64,000 nucleotides of DNA from Chromatiaceae bacterium (GCA_024235175.1 JACKMX010000006.1:242372-306371); one strand, 5' to 3'. Positions 35,217 to 44,138 are shown, numbered from the stretch's first letter. Notes: generated by a model not told the origin, from the letters alone. Numbers and translations: made by a program.

Positions 35217-36293
35217 ATGAGCAACTACACGACCCGGATTCTCGACAATCTGAATACAGTGACTTTGTTGTTCGATAGTAACCTTAAGCTGCGTTATATG
35301 AATCCGGCTGGTGAAGCGTTATTCCAAGTAAGTGCCCGCCATGTGGTTGGGCAAAGTGCTGCGGCGTTGATTCATTGTCCCGGTGGCCTGGTAAAAACGA
35401 ATCTCAAACGTGCGCTAACCAGCGGGCGGCCGTTCACCGAAAGGGAGATGAGTCTGCCGTTGTCGGAGGATCGTGTGGTCACAGTCGATTGTACGGTCAT
35501 TCCGCTTAGTCCCAGAGAGGGTGAGTCTGGATTGCTGGTGGAACTGCAGCAGATAGATCGTCAGCTTCGCATCAGCCGGGAAGAGCAACTGATTTCGCAA
35601 CAAGATGCCACCAGAGATCTGCTTCGGGGGCTGGCCCACGAAATAAAGAATCCGCTTGGGGGACTGCGTGGTGCTGCGCAACTGTTGGAGCAGGAACTGG
35701 AAGGGGCTGCACTCAGGGAGTATACCCAGATTATTATCAACGAAGCCGACCGATTACAGTCGTTGGTCGACAGCATGCTGGGACCGAACAAACTACCCCG
35801 TCTGGCCAATGTCAATATCCATACCCTGTTGGAACGAGTCAGGAATCTGGTTACCGCTGAATTCGGCAGCGAGGTTCAGTTTGGACGTGATTATGATCCC
35901 AGTATTCCGGAGCTGTTACTCGACAGTGACCGTATTATTCAGGCGCTGCTGAACATAATGCGAAATGCCGCCAGAGCGGTGGTCGCAGTTGCCAATGGGG
36001 AAATTGTTTTACGGACCCGTATATTGCGCCAGTTTACGATCGGACACAGACGACACCGACTCGTGGTGCAGATCGTAATTGAAGACAACGGGCCAGGTGT
36101 ACCAAAAGAGATCCGGGAGAAGGTCTTCTACCCGATGGTCACCGCAAGTGATGATGGAATGGGATTGGGCCTCTCTATAGCTCAATCTCTGATCAATATG
36201 CATGGAGGGCTCGTAGAGTGCGAAAGCAGACCAGGAAAAACGGAATTTACCGTATTGCTTCCAGTGGAAAATCCTAATGTCAAGAAGTCATAG
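35217..36293 (+). CDS. glnL: nitrogen regulation sensor kinase NtrB
   Basis: NtrB (358 aa) autophosphorylates and controls NtrC, itself governed by PII protein. A PAS domain (residues about 5-110) is followed by the H-box LAHEIKNPLGGLRGAAQLL. The N-box lies in LNIMRNAARAV, with G-boxes EDNGPGVPKE and DGMGLGLSIAQSLI. There is no membrane segment, so it is cytoplasmic. The chosen start aligns with the PAS start of family members; earlier starts at 35160 or 35193 are possible. It overlaps ntrC by 17 bases. Confidence 0.94.
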   Translation: MSNYTTRILDNLNTVTLLFDSNLKLRYMNPAGEALFQVSARHVVGQSAAALIHCPGGLVKTNLKRALTSGRPFTEREMSLPLSEDRVVTVDCTVIPLSPREGESGLLVELQQIDRQLRISREEQLISQQDATRDLLRGLAHEIKNPLGGLRGAAQLLEQELEGAALREYTQIIINEADRLQSLVDSMLGPNKLPRLANVNIHTLLERVRNLVTAEFGSEVQFGRDYDPSIPELLLDSDRIIQALLNIMRNAARAVVAVANGEIVLRTRILRQFTIGHRRHRLVVQIVIEDNGPGVPKEIREKVFYPMVTASDDGMGLGLSIAQSLINMHGGLVECESRPGKTEFTVLLPVENPNVKKS

Positions 36294-37683
36294 AATCTGG
36301 GTCATCGATGATGACCGTTCAATTCGTTGGGTACTGGAGAAAGCGTTGCAGAAAGCCGGTATGGAAGTCACAACCTATGCTAATGCCAATGGCATCATGG
36401 AAGCGCTCTCTGGGGAGCAGCCTGACGCCATAGTGTCGGATGTGCGTATGCCCGGAATCGATGGTCTTTCGCTTTTGGTGAGCATCAACGAGCGGTATCC
36501 AGATTTGCCGGTCATCATCATGACCGCGCACTCAGATCTGGACAGTGCCGTTGCCGCTTACCACAGCGGAGCCTTTGAGTATCTGCCCAAGCCGTTTGAT
36601 GTCAATAATGCGATAGAGCAGGTTTCACGCGCCTGCCGCAAGAGTCGTGGCCGCACAAACAGCAGTGAGGAATCAGCTGCAGGGGCGCCGGAAATTATTG
36701 GTGAGGCGCCGGCAATGCAGGAGGTTTTCCGTGCCATTGGCCGACTGGCGCGCTCCAATATCACGGTCCTTATCAATGGAGAGTCGGGCACAGGCAAGGA
36801 GTTGGTCGCGCAGGCCCTGCACCGGCACAGTCCGCGTTGCGGAAGTCGCTTCATTGCTCTGAATATGGCAGCAATTCCGAAAGATTTGATGGAATCGGAG
36901 CTTTTCGGTCATGAGCGAGGTGCGTTTACAGGTGCGCAGACCCGGCGCGTGGGGAGATTTGAACAGGCCGATGGCGGTACGCTGTTTCTGGATGAGATAG
37001 GTGACATGCCCGCCGAGTTGCAAACCCGCCTGCTGCGTGTGCTGGCAGAGGGCAAGTTCTACCGGGTAGGAGGACACGAGCCTATCGCGGTTGACGTAAG
37101 GATCATTGCCGCCACTCATCAGAACCTGGAGAGACTGGTCAAGGAAGGCCGTTTTCGCGAGGATCTTTTTCACCGGCTCAATGTGATCAGGGTACATGTT
37201 CCGTCGTTGAGGGAACGTAAGGAGGATATTGCTCTTCTGATGTCCTATTTTCTTTCTAAAGCCGCGGCCGAACTTGAAGTAGAGACCAAAGTGCTTTTAC
37301 CGGATGCATTGAAGGAGCTGGAAAACATGGAGTGGCCTGGAAACGTCCGGCAACTGGAGAATATGGCACGTTGGCTTACGGTTATGGCGTCGAGCCATGA
37401 AATCCATGTTGAAGATCTGCCTCCGGAAGTACGAAATGGAAGTGGCGAGGAGAGTGGGAGCGATGTGAAAGACTGGCGGCACAGTCTGCGTGCTTGGGCC
37501 GTAAGACGTCTGCAGCAGGGTCATCAGAATCTGTTGCAGGAAGCCACACCGGCGTTCGAGAGTATCATGATTGAGGCGGCGCTGGAGCGTACAGGTGGCC
37601 GGCGCCAGGAGGCGGCTAAACTGCTCGGATGGGGCAGAAATACTCTGACACGGAAAATCAAGGAATTGGATCTGGAAGAGTAG
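36277..37683 (+). CDS. glnG: nitrogen regulation response regulator NtrC
   Basis: NtrC (468 aa) is the sigma-54 activator of nitrogen genes. The receiver domain has the phospho-acceptor Asp in VSDVRMPG, with DDD at the start and a lysine in EYLPKPFD. The AAA+ domain has Walker A GESGTGKE and the sigma-54 loop GAFTGA. A C-terminal Fis-type helix-turn-helix is visible as RQEAAKLLGWGRNTLTRKIKEL. It starts inside the end of ntrB, so the two are coupled. Its likely target glnA lies upstream. Confidence 0.96.
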   Translation: MSRSHRIWVIDDDRSIRWVLEKALQKAGMEVTTYANANGIMEALSGEQPDAIVSDVRMPGIDGLSLLVSINERYPDLPVIIMTAHSDLDSAVAAYHSGAFEYLPKPFDVNNAIEQVSRACRKSRGRTNSSEESAAGAPEIIGEAPAMQEVFRAIGRLARSNITVLINGESGTGKELVAQALHRHSPRCGSRFIALNMAAIPKDLMESELFGHERGAFTGAQTRRVGRFEQADGGTLFLDEIGDMPAELQTRLLRVLAEGKFYRVGGHEPIAVDVRIIAATHQNLERLVKEGRFREDLFHRLNVIRVHVPSLRERKEDIALLMSYFLSKAAAELEVETKVLLPDALKELENMEWPGNVRQLENMARWLTVMASSHEIHVEDLPPEVRNGSGEESGSDVKDWRHSLRAWAVRRLQQGHQNLLQEATPAFESIMIEAALERTGGRRQEAAKLLGWGRNTLTRKIKELDLEE

Positions 37684-37756
37684 TTCTGCACCAAACACGG
37701 GTGCCCGCGGTATACTCCAGTTTTAATTATGTGGGATGGGTTTACGGAGTAGAGAG

Positions 37757-38158
37757 ATGGACAGCAGCAGTATCGACCTTCCGGGCTGCGAGGTAGAATC
37801 TATCGAGAAAGAGGGTAGCCGTGTCAGTTTACGCTTTTCCCGGGCCTATATTATCAAGACGATGACTGGTTCAGCGGAGCGCACCAGGTGGTGGCAGGCC
37901 GGCAGTCTGGTTTTTGAGAATGCAGAGGTGGATGGCGATCTTCCACCGTTGCCGGGCATCTGCTCAGGTGGGGATGTGGGGGAGAACATCTACACCTATC
38001 GGGATATGATTCCAATCCCTCTGCAGAGCAGAGGTCACGCGTTTTGCGATCTGGGGTTTGAAGGTACGGATCTGCGGCTCAGGGTACAAGCCGGTTCTGT
38101 TCATCTGGATATGATCGATCGGCCGCGCTATATCGACCATCTGCGCCCCGGAGTATAG
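37757..38158 (+). CDS. hypothetical protein downstream of ntrC
   Basis: Unrecognised protein of 133 aa, without signal peptide or membrane segment. The composition suggests mostly beta strands. It contains a conserved-looking N-terminus (DLPGCEVESIEKEG), two Trp in ERTRWWQAG and a Gly-rich region. The ATG chosen has GAGAG upstream; an ATG seven codons earlier is the alternative. It is on the same strand as ntrBC, 73 bases after ntrC, and may be co-transcribed. The acidic/beta character resembles small SH3-like proteins, but no family was recognised. Confidence 0.7.
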   Translation: MDSSSIDLPGCEVESIEKEGSRVSLRFSRAYIIKTMTGSAERTRWWQAGSLVFENAEVDGDLPPLPGICSGGDVGENIYTYRDMIPIPLQSRGHAFCDLGFEGTDLRLRVQAGSVHLDMIDRPRYIDHLRPGV

Positions 38159-38201
38159 ATTCATAGACAGGGCGTCTGCATTCTTGGTCTGGAAATCCGG
38201 G

Positions 38202-38720
38202 CTAAGGCTCCTCCATGGCAAGCGAGCGAAGTGGCACCAGCAGGGCTGGATCGTCCCATCGGCGAGCGCCGAGAGCCTGGTAGGCGACTCTTCCCTTGGT
38301 ATCAACAACGTATGTCGCTGGCAGGCGTCGGATACCCCAAAGGGCTGAGATTTTTTCATCCTTGTCCAGAAGAACCGGGATATCAAAATCACGCTCAGCC
38401 AGGAACCTGGCTACGATTTCCCGTTCCTCCCCCATATTGACCGCCACAAACCTGCCCCGATGCTTTTCCAGCCATTCTGCACCGCGCTGCATTGATTGCA
38501 TCTCGTTGACACAGGGCGGACACCAGCTGGCCCAGAAATTCACCACCACTACCTCTCCCTGAAAGTCTGAGAGAGTTATGGTCTTTCCGTAAAGATCAGG
38601 GAGAGAAAGATCGGGTGCGGGGGGGCGCTGGTAGACAGGTATCAAAGTCTGACCGCCTGCAAACAGAACTCCGCTCGCGGTTAACAGAAACAACAGTACA
38701 AACAGTTGTGAGCGGTTCAT
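38202..38720 (-). CDS. TlpA-like thiol:disulfide protein
   Basis: 172-aa exported thioredoxin-like protein. An N-terminal hydrophobic segment (residues 5-21) serves as signal or anchor. The active site is Cys67-Pro-Pro-Cys70 in WASWCPPC, as in TlpA and ResA. The cis-proline segment is RRLPATYVVD. Such proteins keep cytochrome c or other periplasmic cysteines reduced. It is convergent with the hypothetical gene and 22 bases after the cNMP-HDOD gene, so it may share that transcript. Confidence 0.9.
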   Translation of the reverse strand: MNRSQLFVLLFLLTASGVLFAGGQTLIPVYQRPPAPDLSLPDLYGKTITLSDFQGEVVVVNFWASWCPPCVNEMQSMQRGAEWLEKHRGRFVAVNMGEEREIVARFLAERDFDIPVLLDKDEKISALWGIRRLPATYVVDTKGRVAYQALGARRWDDPALLVPLRSLAMEEP

Positions 38721-38742
38721 TGTCGCAGTGGAGGCTGTTTTC

Positions 38743-40017
38743 TCAGATGTTCAGCAGCGATATTGCGTGAGAGATCTGCTCCTTTGCCTCATCCAGAATT
38801 TTCAGGCTGAGCCTGGGTGTCAACTCACCCAAAGCGAGGCGTGAATGGGCAGGAACTTCATTGATTGCCGGCGCTGAAAACGCCTTGCTGGTTCCCACGA
38901 AACTGTGTAGTTGGGCGATTATAACCAGATCGCAATAATCGGGGGTTATGCCCTTGTCGCGGTGCCAGTTTTCCGCCTCAAGTGCAGCGATAATGAACTC
39001 GGTTGGAAATCCCCATTTGCGCAGAATCAGACTGCCTGTCTGGGCACGCAGGCGTTTACATGCCTGATCAATGACTTCAGGCTGTCGCGATTCCAGCGGA
39101 AAACTTCGGGCGTAGTTGAGCACCGCAACAATTCCGATATCGTGCAACAGCCCGATCAGCATGGCCAGTTCCGGATTAAAACGGTTGTCGTGTTTTGCCA
39201 GTACGTAGCATAAAGCCGCTACGTGGGTGCTGTGTTTCCACAACTCCTGCATGCGTTGTTGCAGCAGGCTGGAATCGGATTTGAACAAATCCTTCAGAGC
39301 AAATGAAAGCACCAGCTTATGTGTCACATCAGTACCCAGACGAATGACAGCACCGGTGCAGGTCTCCACCTCGCTGCGCCTGCCATACATGGCGCTGTTT
39401 GAAGCTTTAATGAGCTTGGCGGTAATTTGAGGATCGGTCTGAATCATCTCGGCAATAGTCGCTGCATCGCTGACTTTGTCCTCCAACGCCTTGCCGATTT
39501 TTATCGCCACCTCCGGCAGGCTGGGGAGTTCCAATGCATCGCTTTCAAGGTCCTGCAGAAATTGAAAAGAGAGTTGATTCTCAAAATCGGTGGCTTCACC
39601 ATCGGTATCGCCGCTCACCTCGTACCCAGCAACACCTTCAGGCTCGTTGGAGGAGCTTTTTTGTCTGATTTCATCCAGTTGTTCACGCCTAATCCGCAAA
39701 AAACGTACATTTGTTACAGAAATGACGTCGTAGTGGCGTGGGAGTAACTGTGATATCGGGTTGCCCGCGGAGGCATCCCCATCACGCACATCGCTGATTT
39801 TTCCATCTGCCGCACGCAGTCGGATGTGCCCTTCCACAAGAAAAAAACTGTACTCTTCCTGGCTGCCCTGTTTGATCAACAGCCGCCCGGCAGGAAGCTG
39901 TTCGATTTCGATGAGAGAGGATAAGCTCTGCAGCTGCTCCTCAGACAAATCCCGCAATGGAAGAAATTTTCGCAGTATCTCGGGTGTGGGGCTGTTGAAA
40001 GCCGTTTCCGTCGTCAT
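38743..40017 (-). CDS. cyclic nucleotide-binding and HDOD domain protein
   Basis: 424-aa signalling protein. An N-terminal cNMP-binding-type beta barrel (residues about 15-120, ending in VTNVRFLRIRREQLDEI) is followed by an acidic linker. An HDOD domain follows (about 160-360). Unlike many HDOD proteins it keeps an HD-type pair in GLLHDIGIVAV. cNMP ligand specificity cannot be read. Class I adenylate cyclase is encoded in the window, so cAMP is a possible ligand. No output DNA-binding domain is present. Confidence 0.85.
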   Translation of the reverse strand: MTTETAFNSPTPEILRKFLPLRDLSEEQLQSLSSLIEIEQLPAGRLLIKQGSQEEYSFFLVEGHIRLRAADGKISDVRDGDASAGNPISQLLPRHYDVISVTNVRFLRIRREQLDEIRQKSSSNEPEGVAGYEVSGDTDGEATDFENQLSFQFLQDLESDALELPSLPEVAIKIGKALEDKVSDAATIAEMIQTDPQITAKLIKASNSAMYGRRSEVETCTGAVIRLGTDVTHKLVLSFALKDLFKSDSSLLQQRMQELWKHSTHVAALCYVLAKHDNRFNPELAMLIGLLHDIGIVAVLNYARSFPLESRQPEVIDQACKRLRAQTGSLILRKWGFPTEFIIAALEAENWHRDKGITPDYCDLVIIAQLHSFVGTSKAFSAPAINEVPAHSRLALGELTPRLSLKILDEAKEQISHAISLLNI

Positions 40018-40133
40018 TTGATTCTTTCCCGGTAATCAGATAGTTACTTTATCGACCGGTTTATGCAGAACATTATCCATACCGGTCAACCGGTTAGTAT
40101 ACTTACTGAAATGTTGGACAAAAATCTGTCTCC

Positions 40134-41105
40134 TCAGCAACCACAGCGAACCGCAGGGGGCTCATTGAGTCTGAGAGAGCCGGTCAATTGCATGACTGAT
40201 TGTAGCTTATGCCTCTCTAAATAAGCGGATATGCCCTGGTTGATTTTAATGCAGATGAGCGGATCGTAGAATAGAGCCGTTCCCACGCCAACTGCAGAGG
40301 CACCCGCAATCAGAAATTCCAATGCGTCCTCCACACTGTTCACGCCACCCTGACCAATTATCGGAATACCCTGGTTTTTGCATACCTGATAGACCTGATG
40401 AACCTTGAGAAGTGCAACGGGCTTGATTGCCGGCCCGGAAAGTCCACCCTGATTGTTACCGATTATCGGCTTACGGCTTTCGCTGTCTATAGCCATTCCC
40501 ATGAGTGTATTGATAACCGAAAAGGCATCACTGCCGGCTTCGATGCAGACTCTTGCATTACCTGCGATATCGGTCTGATTCGGCGAAAGCTTGGTAATCA
40601 GAGGCTTGTTCGTCGCCCTTCGACAGGCTTCAACCACCCTGGCCGACATGGCCGGATCATTGCCAAAGGCAACACCTCCCTCTTTCACGTTAGGGCAGGA
40701 GATATTGATTTCGATGGCATCTATTGGCGAGTCATCAAAACGCCGGGTTACCTGTTCATACTCTTCCACGGTTGAGCCGGAGACGTTTGCGATAAAGCGG
40801 CACTCGGAAAAATCGAGCGTGGGAAGTATTTCATCCACCACCTTGTCCACGCCCGGATTCTGCAGACCGATGGCATTGAGCAGCCCTTGCGGCGTTTCGT
40901 AAATACGATGGGGCTTATTTCCCAGGCGGGGTTCGAGTGTAGTGCCCTTCAGGCAGACGGCACCTGCATCCCGATTGGAAAATCCTTTGATCCGGGTGTA
41001 CTCTTCGCCAAAACCGACACATCCCGATAACAGTACCAGGGGGTTATCGAAGCGTAATCCGCAAAAGTCTACGGTTAATGGGGTGTCAGAGTTGGGTAAA
41101 GGCAT
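40134..41105 (-). CDS. pyrD: dihydroorotate dehydrogenase, class 1B-like
   Basis: 323-aa FMN-binding TIM-barrel protein. The catalytic base is Cys137 in EINISCPNVKEGG, typical of class 1 (soluble) enzymes; class 2 PyrD uses Ser and has an N-terminal membrane helix, which is absent. This pattern is that of the NAD-linked PyrDB subunit, which normally needs PyrK. No pyrK lies beside it. It is a single gene, convergent/divergent with its neighbours. Alternatives are a dihydropyrimidine-type dehydrogenase or a fumarate-using class 1A enzyme. Confidence 0.8.
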   Translation of the reverse strand: MPLPNSDTPLTVDFCGLRFDNPLVLLSGCVGFGEEYTRIKGFSNRDAGAVCLKGTTLEPRLGNKPHRIYETPQGLLNAIGLQNPGVDKVVDEILPTLDFSECRFIANVSGSTVEEYEQVTRRFDDSPIDAIEINISCPNVKEGGVAFGNDPAMSARVVEACRRATNKPLITKLSPNQTDIAGNARVCIEAGSDAFSVINTLMGMAIDSESRKPIIGNNQGGLSGPAIKPVALLKVHQVYQVCKNQGIPIIGQGGVNSVEDALEFLIAGASAVGVGTALFYDPLICIKINQGISAYLERHKLQSVMQLTGSLRLNEPPAVRCGC

Positions 41106-41162
41106 ATCTATTTTCCGAAACGCTGTTTAGCAGTTTTCTCTGGAAGCTGGATTATCTCCTGC

Positions 41163-41618
41163 ATGTTTCACGTCGCATTATACGAACCGGAGATTCCGCC
41201 AAATACGGGGAACATCATACGCCTGTGCGCCAACGCAGGCAGCACTCTTCACTTGATCCACCCACTGGGTTTCAGTCTGGAGGACAGACAGCTGCGCCGG
41301 GCTGGGCTTGATTATCACGATCTCGCCAATCTGCATCAGTACAGCACATTGGATCAATTCCGCGCTGCGCATCGCAACCGGCGTCTTTTTGCATGTTCCA
41401 CACGCGGCAGGGTCGAGTATACCCGCCCTCAGTATCGTCCGGACGATGTGCTGCTGTTTGGCCCCGAAAGTCGCGGATTGCCCCACTCCCTGCTGGATGA
41501 ACTTTCGACCGAGTATTCGATCCGCATCCCCATGCGGCCGGGAAACAGAAGCCTTAATCTCTCCAATGCCGTAGCCATTATATTGTATGAAGCCTGGCGA
41601 CAGCTGGAATTTGCCTGA
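41163..41618 (+). CDS. trmL: tRNA (cytidine/uridine-34-2'-O)-methyltransferase TrmL
   Basis: TrmL (151 aa), a SPOUT methyltransferase that 2'-O-methylates the wobble base of leucine tRNAs. The N-terminus is MFHVALYEPEIPPNTGNIIR. The knot signatures LFGPESRGLP and IPMRPGNRSLNLSNAVAI are complete. Length is standard. It is divergent from pyrD and convergent with gpsA, a single-gene unit. Confidence 0.95.
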   Translation: MFHVALYEPEIPPNTGNIIRLCANAGSTLHLIHPLGFSLEDRQLRRAGLDYHDLANLHQYSTLDQFRAAHRNRRLFACSTRGRVEYTRPQYRPDDVLLFGPESRGLPHSLLDELSTEYSIRIPMRPGNRSLNLSNAVAIILYEAWRQLEFA

Positions 41619-41625
41619 CTGGTTG

Positions 41626-42636
41626 TTATCCTGTTTCCTGTTTCCGGCTGCGTCCGAGCAGAGCCTGAACCCCCTCTTTCGGTGAAAGCCCCTGATACAA
41701 AACTCGATAGGTCTGCTCCGTAATGGGCATGTTGACACCGAGTGCCTGGGCTTTCCGGTGAATTTCCAGGGTAGTGGGTACGCCCTCAACCTCCTGACCT
41801 ATCTCTTGCATTGCCTGCTCAATAGAGAGCCCGCGGGCCAGAGCCAAACCCATACGCCGATTGCGCGACTGATCATCGGTGCAGGTCAGAACCAGATCGC
41901 CAAGGCCGCCAAGGCCCATAAACGTCTCAGGTGCTCCTCCCAGCGCAAGCCCCAGTCGTGTGATCTCAGCGAGTCCCCGGGTAATCAGCGCCGCACGTGT
42001 GTTGGCACCGAAGCCCAGGCCGTCAGCTATACCGGCAGCAATCGCCATAATGTTTTTGGCGGCACCGCCGACCTCAAGTCCAATGACGTCATTACTGGTG
42101 TAGGCGCGGAAATTGTCCGAGTGTAGATAGGTTGCCAGCCGGGTTGCATGATCGCTGGAACGCGAGGCGACGGTCAGAGCGGTTGGCAGTCCCCGCGCCA
42201 CCTCTGTTGCAAAGCTGGGACCCGATATAACCGCAGTGGAGCCAATGCTTTCAATCCGCTCCGCAAGTTCATGGAGCAGCTCACCGGTCCCAGGCTGTAA
42301 TCCCTTGGTTGCCCAGCTCAGAGTCGAACCGTAACTGAGAATCGCACTACTCTGTTTGAGGACGCTGGCAAAGGCGTGGCTGGGAACAGCAATCAGCGTT
42401 TCGTCGACATCCCTCAGTGCATATGCCAGATCTGCGGTTGGAGTCAGCCCCGGTGGGAATCGATAACCGGAAAGAAATGCCCGATTCTCCCCATCCCTTT
42501 GCAGCTCATCCACGTGAGCTTGGAGATGACTCCAAAGTTTTACCTCAGCGCCATTACGGCTTAACAGAATTGCCAGTGCGGTTCCCCACGAACCGGCACC
42601 GAGCACCGCAATTGTTACTGGCGATCTGTCAGCCAT
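41626..42636 (-). CDS. gpsA: glycerol-3-phosphate dehydrogenase [NAD(P)+]
   Basis: GpsA (336 aa) reduces dihydroxyacetone phosphate to sn-glycerol-3-phosphate for phospholipid synthesis. The Rossmann motif is VLGAGSWGTALA near residue 11. The conserved block GPSFATEVARGLPTALT and catalytic lysine region AAKNIMAIAAGIADGLGFG are present. Order secB-gpsA is widely conserved in gammaproteobacteria. The gap to secB is 62 bases. Confidence 0.96.
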   Translation of the reverse strand: MADRSPVTIAVLGAGSWGTALAILLSRNGAEVKLWSHLQAHVDELQRDGENRAFLSGYRFPPGLTPTADLAYALRDVDETLIAVPSHAFASVLKQSSAILSYGSTLSWATKGLQPGTGELLHELAERIESIGSTAVISGPSFATEVARGLPTALTVASRSSDHATRLATYLHSDNFRAYTSNDVIGLEVGGAAKNIMAIAAGIADGLGFGANTRAALITRGLAEITRLGLALGGAPETFMGLGGLGDLVLTCTDDQSRNRRMGLALARGLSIEQAMQEIGQEVEGVPTTLEIHRKAQALGVNMPITEQTYRVLYQGLSPKEGVQALLGRSRKQETG

Positions 42637-42698
42637 CTTGTGCCGGGAGAGCTGCTGTGCGTGTGATGGTTACAGTTATTCCACATACAAGCCCAAGG

Positions 42699-43178
42699 CT
42701 AATGGGCCTTGTTGGAACTCTCTTCCGCTTGCTTCCTCTGTTCCTGTACATGCTGGGCATAGAGCGCTTCAAAATTTACAGGAGTCAGCAGCAACTGGGG
42801 AAAACTGCCTTTGCTGACAAGATCGGAAATCACTTCACGGGCATAGGGAAAGAGAACGTTGGGGCAGTAGGCACCCAACATGTGTCCCAGTTCAGCATCT
42901 GCGAAGCCCTTTACGGCGAAAATTCCGGCTTGCTGAATTTCAACCAGGAACGCTGTTTTGTCACCGATTTTCGTAGTGACGGTGATAGTCAACACCACTT
43001 CGTATGCATTGTCCGCAAATTTGTTTACGATGCTGTTGATGTTGAGATTTGATTCGGGTTTCCACTCTTCACTAAATATCGTAGGCGAGTTGGGTGTTTC
43101 AAAGGAGATATCCTTCACGTAAATCCGTTGGAGCGCGAATTCACGCTGATTCTGTTCCGCTTGTTTTTGGTCACTCAT
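42699..43178 (-). CDS. secB: protein-export chaperone SecB
   Basis: SecB (159 aa) keeps preproteins unfolded and delivers them to SecA. Typical segments are FALQRIYVKDISFETPNSP and YCPNVLFPYAREVISDLVSKGSFP. Length is normal for the tetrameric family. It lies between the rhodanese gene and gpsA. The usual glutaredoxin gene grxC between them is missing here. Confidence 0.96.
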   Translation of the reverse strand: MSDQKQAEQNQREFALQRIYVKDISFETPNSPTIFSEEWKPESNLNINSIVNKFADNAYEVVLTITVTTKIGDKTAFLVEIQQAGIFAVKGFADAELGHMLGAYCPNVLFPYAREVISDLVSKGSFPQLLLTPVNFEALYAQHVQEQRKQAEESSNKAH

Positions 43179-43220
43179 GGTGTTGAATCCCTTGACTGCG
43201 ATATGGGTAACTGGTTTGCA

Positions 43221-43643
43221 CTACTTCTTGCGACTGACAGGTAGATTGGAATCCTGCCAGGCCAATATTCCACCTTTCAGAATGAAAACCTTTTCAAAGC
43301 CCGCTTTATGCAGCTGCTTGCACGCGCTACTCGACTGAGCTCCGGATCGGCATGCGATGATTATCGGCTTCTGCCGGTATTTCTCCAGGCGGTTCATCTG
43401 GCTTTTTAAGCTGTTCACCGGAATATTGATTGAGTTGATGATGTGCCCTGCAGAAAAATCTGTCATTGGGCGAACATCAACAACCACAGCATCTTGCTGA
43501 TTTATCATGGCCGTTGCCTGGTGGGGTTGGATCGATGATTTATCCATTCCGCTGATCAGGTTGTGTATGAGCAGTGCTGAAACCAGACCCAAAGCAGCGA
43601 ATAAGTAGGGGTGGTTGGATGCGAATTCTAGAAATTGTTCCAT
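43221..43643 (-). CDS. membrane-anchored rhodanese (YibN-like)
   Basis: 140-aa protein with one N-terminal membrane helix (residues about 12-31) and a single rhodanese domain. The sulfur-accepting Cys98 lies in the active loop ACRSGAQSS. The DVRPMTDFSAGHI motif is intact. It resembles YibN and is the upstream partner of secB. Topology suggests a membrane-tethered sulfurtransferase. Beside it, across a terminator, is a regulator with persulfide-sensor-type cysteines. Confidence 0.9.
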   Translation of the reverse strand: MEQFLEFASNHPYLFAALGLVSALLIHNLISGMDKSSIQPHQATAMINQQDAVVVDVRPMTDFSAGHIINSINIPVNSLKSQMNRLEKYRQKPIIIACRSGAQSSSACKQLHKAGFEKVFILKGGILAWQDSNLPVSRKK

Positions 43644-43713
43644 GAATGGTTCAGCCGGATTGGTGGATGGAGGCGCATTCTAACCCAGAGAGGGGTTAAG
43701 CTGATAATAGAAA

Positions 43714-43734
43714 ACGGGAATCCTTGATTCCCGT
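43714..43734 (-). terminator. rho-independent terminator of the ArsR-type gene
   Basis: Perfect 9-bp stem ACGGGAATC / GATTCCCGT with a 3-base loop, followed on the minus strand by TTTTC. It lies between the regulator stop (43767) and the rhodanese start (43643), so the two genes are likely separate transcripts. Confidence 0.75.
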
Positions 43735-43766
43735 GTAATTTCTAAATCAAAGTCAATACAGGTTGA

Positions 43767-44138
43767 TTAGTGGGTGTGTGTGCAGAACACTTCTCTCATC
43801 ATGCCAACCAACTGCAATGTACGCGAATCGCTCACCCGATAAAAAACCCGGTTCGCGTCTTTGCGGGAAGCGAGAATTCCTTTGTCCCGCAATATTGCCA
43901 GATGCTGTGAGATATTGCTCTGAGAGGTGCCCACCTGCTCAACAATATCCTGGACGCTTACCTCCTGGCCACCGAGCGTACAGAGTATTTTCAGGCGTAG
44001 TGGATGAGAAATCGCTTTCAGCGATCTTGAAGCACGCTCAATATCTTCGTCATCGGCAAATATTTCGTCAATGTCAGGACCGAAATCCGTGCCTGATTCC
44101 AGCACTGGTTTTTTGGTACCACCGAATTTGTATTCCAT
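43767..44138 (-). CDS. ArsR-family regulator, SqrR/BigR-like
   Basis: 123-aa winged-helix repressor. An acidic N-terminal extension (residues 13-35) precedes the HTH region SQSNISQHLAILRDKGIL. Two cysteines, Cys53 (KILCTL) and Cys119 (VFCTHTH), are 66 residues apart. SqrR (Cys41/Cys107) and BigR (Cys42/Cys108) also have a 66-residue spacing and sense persulfide by a tetrasulfide bridge. The C-terminal THTH adds two histidines that could instead bind metal. Persulfide sensing is an inference from spacing and from the rhodanese neighbour. The own promoter lies in the AT-rich gap upstream. Confidence 0.88.
   Translation of the reverse strand: MEYKFGGTKKPVLESGTDFGPDIDEIFADDEDIERASRSLKAISHPLRLKILCTLGGQEVSVQDIVEQVGTSQSNISQHLAILRDKGILASRKDANRVFYRVSDSRTLQLVGMMREVFCTHTH

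Noticed and set aside
41161..41180. TGTTTCACGT at the trmL start looked like half a parS site
   Set aside because: The second half (CGCATTA) does not match the palindrome; only the left arm fits.
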